Shown one piece after another: positions 60,640 to 64,000 of a DNA stretch of 64,000 bases. Source of the DNA: JACPFJ01 sp041738275. Its GTDB lineage: Bacteria; Desulfobacterota; Desulfuromonadia; Geobacterales; Pseudopelobacteraceae. The notes below the pieces were generated by a model. That model saw nothing but the letters and a program-made list of their open reading frames with translations, was not told the origin of the DNA and ran no database searches. The stretch is taken from NCBI GenBank assembly GCA_041738275.1, contig JBGSQD010000114.1, positions 1 through 64,000 on the forward strand, in the 5' to 3' direction. The position numbers and the translations under genes are program-made. Position 1 is the first letter of the stretch, and every line of letters starts with the position of its first letter.

Positions 60640-62991
60640 TCATTTAGTAAACTGCGAATTCAGATAGGCGTGGATGATATCCAGGCGTATTTCACGGGGT
60701 TTGCTGGTACCGTCGCTGGGGGCGATCATCCCTTCGCTCTCCATCATCTCCACGATGCGGGCGGCGCGGTTGTAGCCGATGCGCAGGCGGCGCTGCACCA
60801 TGGAGATGCTGGCCTGCTTGGTCTCGGCCACGATCCGCAGGGCATCTTCCCAGCGCTCATCCTGCTCTTCAGCTTCCCCATCACTACCCTTGTCATCCGT
60901 GTCCTTCATCTCCAGGATCGATTTCTCATACACCGGTTTCCCCTGCTTCTTGAGGAAATCCACCACGCGCTGCACCTCGGCGTCTGAGACAAAGGCGCCG
61001 TGGATACGCTGCAGGCGGGATGTGCCGGGGGGCATGTAGAGCATGTCGCCGGCGCCTAGCAGGCTTTCCGCGCCGTTGCAGTCCAGGATGGTGCGCGAAT
61101 CCACCTTGGAGGTGACCTGGAAGGAGATGCGCGACGGCAGGTTGGCCTTGATCAGGCCGGTGATGACATCCACCGAAGGGCGCTGGGTGGCCAGGATCAG
61201 GTGGATTCCGGAGGCGCGGGCCTTCTGGGCCAGGCGGGCAATATGCTCCTCCACCTCGCGGCCGGCCACCATCATCAGGTCGGCCAATTCGTCCACGATG
61301 ACCACGATGTAGGGGAGGTGGGTATGTTCCAGTACCTCGGTATCATCCAGGACAAAGGGGATCGGGTCATCCATTACCTCAACACCCTCTTCCTCGATGA
61401 TCTCTTCCAGCTCTTCGATAATCTCGTCCTCCGGGACGGAGCTGTTCATCTCTTCCAGTTCCAGCGCTTCGCCAGCCAGCTTCTTGTTGTAGGAATCGAT
61501 GTTGCGGACCCCTTTGTCGGACAACAGCTTGTAGCGGCGCTCCATCTCGTTGACGGCCCATTTCAGGGCCAGGGAGGCCTTCTTGGGCTCGGTCACCACC
61601 GGCAGCAGCAGGTGCGGGATCCCCTCGTACATGGAGAACTCCAGCATCTTGGGATCGACCATGATCATGCGCACATCCCTTGGCTCGAACATGTAGAGCA
61701 GCGACAGGATCATGGTGTTGATCGAGACGGACTTGCCGGAACCGGTGGAGCCGGCCACCAGCAGGTGCGGCGCCTTGGCCAGATCGGTGACGACCGGAAT
61801 GCCGGCAATATCCTTGCCCAGGGCCAAGGGCAGTTTCATCTTGTTATGATGGAATTCCTCGCAGTTGAAGATCTCGCTCAAAAAGACCATGTCGCGGTCA
61901 CGGTTGGGGACCTCGATCCCCACTACCCCTTTGCCGGGGATGGGAGCCACGATGCGGATCGACATGGCCTGCAGCGCCATGGTCAGGTCGTCGGTCAGGC
62001 CGGCGATGCGACTGATCTTGATGCCCGGCGCCGGTGAAAACTCGTACATGGTGATGACCGGACCGGGGCAGATCTCCACGACCTCGCCGTCGATGCCGTA
62101 GTCCTTGAGTTTTTTCTCCAACAAACGGGCATTCATGGTCAAGGTTTCGCGGTCCAATGTCTTTTCCGCAGCGTGCGGGGTGTCCAGCAGCGAGAAGGGG
62201 GGGGTGCGAAAGTCTCCCTCGGACTTGATAAATTCAAAGGCCTCCTGCACCGCAGCGGTTTTCCCAGCTTCCTTCTTTTTATCCTTTTCCTTCTTCAGTG
62301 CGTTCGGGCGGGGTGTCGGCGCCATGGCCGGTTTGATGACCGGTCCGGATGATGTTGCCGGTGCAGGCATCCCCTCATGTTTGGCTTTCTCCCGTTCCAT
62401 TTCCTGACGGTCCAGGGTGCGGCGTTCCTGCCGGGCGGCCCATTTCTGTTTGAAATTTTCCAGCCACCATCCGGCAAACAGCACAAAGGAAAACTTGGAA
62501 AGGATCATGATCGAGGCCGCCAGCAGGGGGAGCAGCAGGAGCATCGCCCCGGTGGAGCCGATCGTGTTCTTCAGGAAGTTGACTACGATCACCCCGATGG
62601 CGCCGCCGGTTGGAACCTGCTGGCCGAACAGCTCGGTCTTGTCGCGGAAAAAGGCGAACAACAGGGAAAGCGAGAAAACCAGTCTGCCAAAGGCCAGCAG
62701 CTTGTAGGAGCGAAGGCGGATCTCCTTGAAGCGGAACAGGGTGTAGGACATATAGAGCAATGCCAGGGGGATCAGATAGGATGCCAGACCGATGGTGATG
62801 AAGAACAGGTCGGCAATCTGTGCCCCAAGTCGGCCGCCCAGGTTGTGGATGCCCCCCTCGCTGGAGTAGCTGTTCCAGGATACGTCGGCGGCGTTAAAGG
62901 TCAGAAAGGACAGCAGGATGAAGGTGCCGATCGTAGCCAGCCCCATCCCCTGCAGTTCTTTGGTCAGTTTTTCTTTTTTTTGGTCTTCCAT
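60640..62991 (-). CDS. ftsK: DNA translocase FtsK
   Basis: 783 residues. Four N-terminal transmembrane helices (residues 20-180), a linker, then the motor with VAGSTGSGKSVSINTM (Walker A) and IVVIVDELADLMM (Walker B), and a C-terminal winged helix that reads orientation sequences. An unusual acidic stretch of about 40 residues lies between the two Walker motifs (EEMNSSVPEDEIIEELEEII). Confidence 0.95.
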   Translation of the reverse strand: MEDQKKEKLTKELQGMGLATIGTFILLSFLTFNAADVSWNSYSSEGGIHNLGGRLGAQIADLFFITIGLASYLIPLALLYMSYTLFRFKEIRLRSYKLLAFGRLVFSLSLLFAFFRDKTELFGQQVPTGGAIGVIVVNFLKNTIGSTGAMLLLLPLLAASIMILSKFSFVLFAGWWLENFKQKWAARQERRTLDRQEMEREKAKHEGMPAPATSSGPVIKPAMAPTPRPNALKKEKDKKKEAGKTAAVQEAFEFIKSEGDFRTPPFSLLDTPHAAEKTLDRETLTMNARLLEKKLKDYGIDGEVVEICPGPVITMYEFSPAPGIKISRIAGLTDDLTMALQAMSIRIVAPIPGKGVVGIEVPNRDRDMVFLSEIFNCEEFHHNKMKLPLALGKDIAGIPVVTDLAKAPHLLVAGSTGSGKSVSINTMILSLLYMFEPRDVRMIMVDPKMLEFSMYEGIPHLLLPVVTEPKKASLALKWAVNEMERRYKLLSDKGVRNIDSYNKKLAGEALELEEMNSSVPEDEIIEELEEIIEEEGVEVMDDPIPFVLDDTEVLEHTHLPYIVVIVDELADLMMVAGREVEEHIARLAQKARASGIHLILATQRPSVDVITGLIKANLPSRISFQVTSKVDSRTILDCNGAESLLGAGDMLYMPPGTSRLQRIHGAFVSDAEVQRVVDFLKKQGKPVYEKSILEMKDTDDKGSDGEAEEQDERWEDALRIVAETKQASISMVQRRLRIGYNRAARIVEMMESEGMIAPSDGTSKPREIRLDIIHAYLNSQFTK

Positions 62992-63357
62992 TGGGTATAG
63001 GTGTCCAGAGGGCGAAGATATGAAACCTGCCTATAATACTAGGAATGGGTGGGGAGAGGCAAAGGAAAAATGGAACAGCAAGATCCTGATGGTGCATGCA
63101 TGCAGTCTGCGTGCCGGATAGATCACAGGTCCAGGCGATGATGCGCGTTGAAAATCGTGGACTATTTTTGGGTAAGGGCGAATCCTGTCCTTGGCATCAA
63201 TGGTTGTCTAAGCCCAGTACCCGTCGAAGAGTTGCTGACATAGTTGTTGAAATGCATCATATACTTCCTGGCGTGATACTACCTCTACGGTGGTTTTTGG
63301 CATATGGCGTCATCCTCCCGGATAGTGATTTACTTGCCGATCGCTGATGTTATTGAT
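62992..63357. other. 366-base gap, mostly without recognised features
   Basis: Between ftsK and the last gene. A 31-codon minus-strand frame (63208-63303) with a strong ribosome site is the only gene-like feature. Plus-strand frames here look like noise. Confidence 0.5.
63208..63303 (-). CDS. Possible 31-residue small protein
   Basis: Minus strand: GGGAGGA lies about 9 bases before ATG 63303; the product starts MPKTTVEVVSRQEVYDAFQQ and ends in GYWA. I do not recognise it. It could be a small protein or the start of a truncated gene. Confidence 0.35.
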   Translation of the reverse strand: MPKTTVEVVSRQEVYDAFQQLCQQLFDGYWA

Positions 63358-64000
63358 TCATTTACCAGCTGTTGCTCCGGCTTCAGTGGCAGCTCCAGAG
63401 AGTGGCGCATCCTGCTGGCCTCCGGGCGTCGATGTGGTCCCTAGTTGCTTGAAGATGTTGCCACCCGTACCCGCACCAGCAGCCCAAAGGAACAAAGTCA
63501 GATATTGATTGAAGCTGCCGAATGAGGAGTCGTACAGCGTTCCCATCGCAGTGGCGACAGCGAACCCGGAAGCGATTCCAATAATTGCCCATTCGATTGC
63601 GTTGCCTTTAAGCATGCTCAGTTTGTTGTAATCCGGGTTCGCTACCACCTCAAAATCCAGTTGCTGTTTGATGGGTATCTCCCGGCCCTGCCAGCGCAGG
63701 ACAGCCTCGAGTGTGACCTTGCCGGGCAGGGGGAAATATTGAACCAGGGTCAGGCGGTCGGTCTCGGCCCTTCGAACATTGCCGTCGGGCGGAACTATGC
63801 GCCACTGGACCCTCAAGGGGTGGTAGAGTATCCGGTTTTCGTCTACAAGCGGATCATTGCTCTTGAGATGCACTTCCGTGATATCGTAAGCTTTTAGTTG
63901 TTCCTGCATGTTTTGATCCCGCTCGATCTGAAAACGACCGGCATTCCCGGCATCATCCAACAGCTCCCAGAACTTCTCGTCGACAAGATTAAACAGAGCA
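63358..64000 (-). CDS. Unknown protein with C-terminal membrane segments (5' cut by window edge)
   Basis: The frame is open to the right edge; 213 residues are visible. The N-terminal visible part looks soluble (beta-rich, VTLEAVLRWQGREIPI). Two hydrophobic segments follow at about residues 135-155 and 163-183 (AIEWAIIGIASGFAVATAMG and YLTLFLWAAGAGTGGNIF), then a Gly/Ala-rich tail. I do not recognise the family. Confidence 0.6.
   Translation of the reverse strand, partial: ALFNLVDEKFWELLDDAGNAGRFQIERDQNMQEQLKAYDITEVHLKSNDPLVDENRILYHPLRVQWRIVPPDGNVRRAETDRLTLVQYFPLPGKVTLEAVLRWQGREIPIKQQLDFEVVANPDYNKLSMLKGNAIEWAIIGIASGFAVATAMGTLYDSSFGSFNQYLTLFLWAAGAGTGGNIFKQLGTTSTPGGQQDAPLSGAATEAGATAGK

Noticed and set aside
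63096..63347. 83-codon plus-strand frame near the right edge
   Set aside because: It overlaps the better-supported minus-strand 31-codon frame and has no recognisable features.

Overview
This window spans the chromosomal replication origin of what looks like a Geobacter/Pelobacter relative (class Desulfuromonadia). The evidence is the gene content: a futalosine-type menaquinone pathway (mqnE, mqnC), small CxxCH cytochrome lipoproteins, type II secretion genes, many genes coupled by ATGA overlaps, and moderately high G+C. The species cannot be fixed from sequence reading alone.

Layout. 1-2 kb: the end of an RND efflux pump and its TolC partner, with a GxxExxY-family mobile unit wedged between them. 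2-4.2 kb: mqnE and a CheR-like methyltransferase. 4.4-13.2 kb, minus strand: gyrA, gyrB, recF, dnaN, dnaA. 13.2-13.5 kb: the probable origin. From there transcription turns to the plus strand: rpmH, rnpA, yidD, yidC, mnmE, mnmG, rsmG, with two parS-like sites but no parAB. 20-29 kb: a lipoprotein, ybgC, a YeeE/TusA sulfur (or selenium) pair, a PAS protein, mqnC, RNase D, and three genes resembling the L-Ara4N lipid A branch. 28.8-35.4 kb: type II secretion genes gspH to gspN plus an ATPase-less GspE-N protein. 35.4-39.1 kb: nadD, rsfS, rlmH, gpmI and an FAH-family gene.

39.1-43.9 kb holds a probable short selenoprotein with its own terminator, cardiolipin synthase, a glycosyltransferase, a TatD nuclease, a diheme lipoprotein, a small lipoprotein and hypA. 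44-47.6 kb carries two unrelated PEP carboxykinases side by side (ATP and GTP types). 48-50 kb is a small minus-strand cluster (rhodanese, metallo-hydrolase, DUF2892, C_GCAxxG_C_C). 50-55.7 kb is a complete tripartite RND efflux operon. 55.9-59.8 kb is the tol-pal operon, in which tolQ carries an in-frame amber codon. The window ends with an amidohydrolase, ftsK and an unknown membrane protein cut by the edge.

The most unusual signals are: (1) a 47-codon zinc-ribbon-like reading frame interrupted by UGA with a bacterial SECIS-like hairpin directly after it; (2) repeat elements inserted into tightly coupled operons that kept translation coupled (GxxExxY unit between RND and tolC; a palindromic repeat between gspH and gspI); (3) the amber codon in tolQ; (4) DnaA-box clusters on both sides of dnaA and parS sites lacking neighbouring parAB. 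No tRNA, rRNA or CRISPR array was seen.
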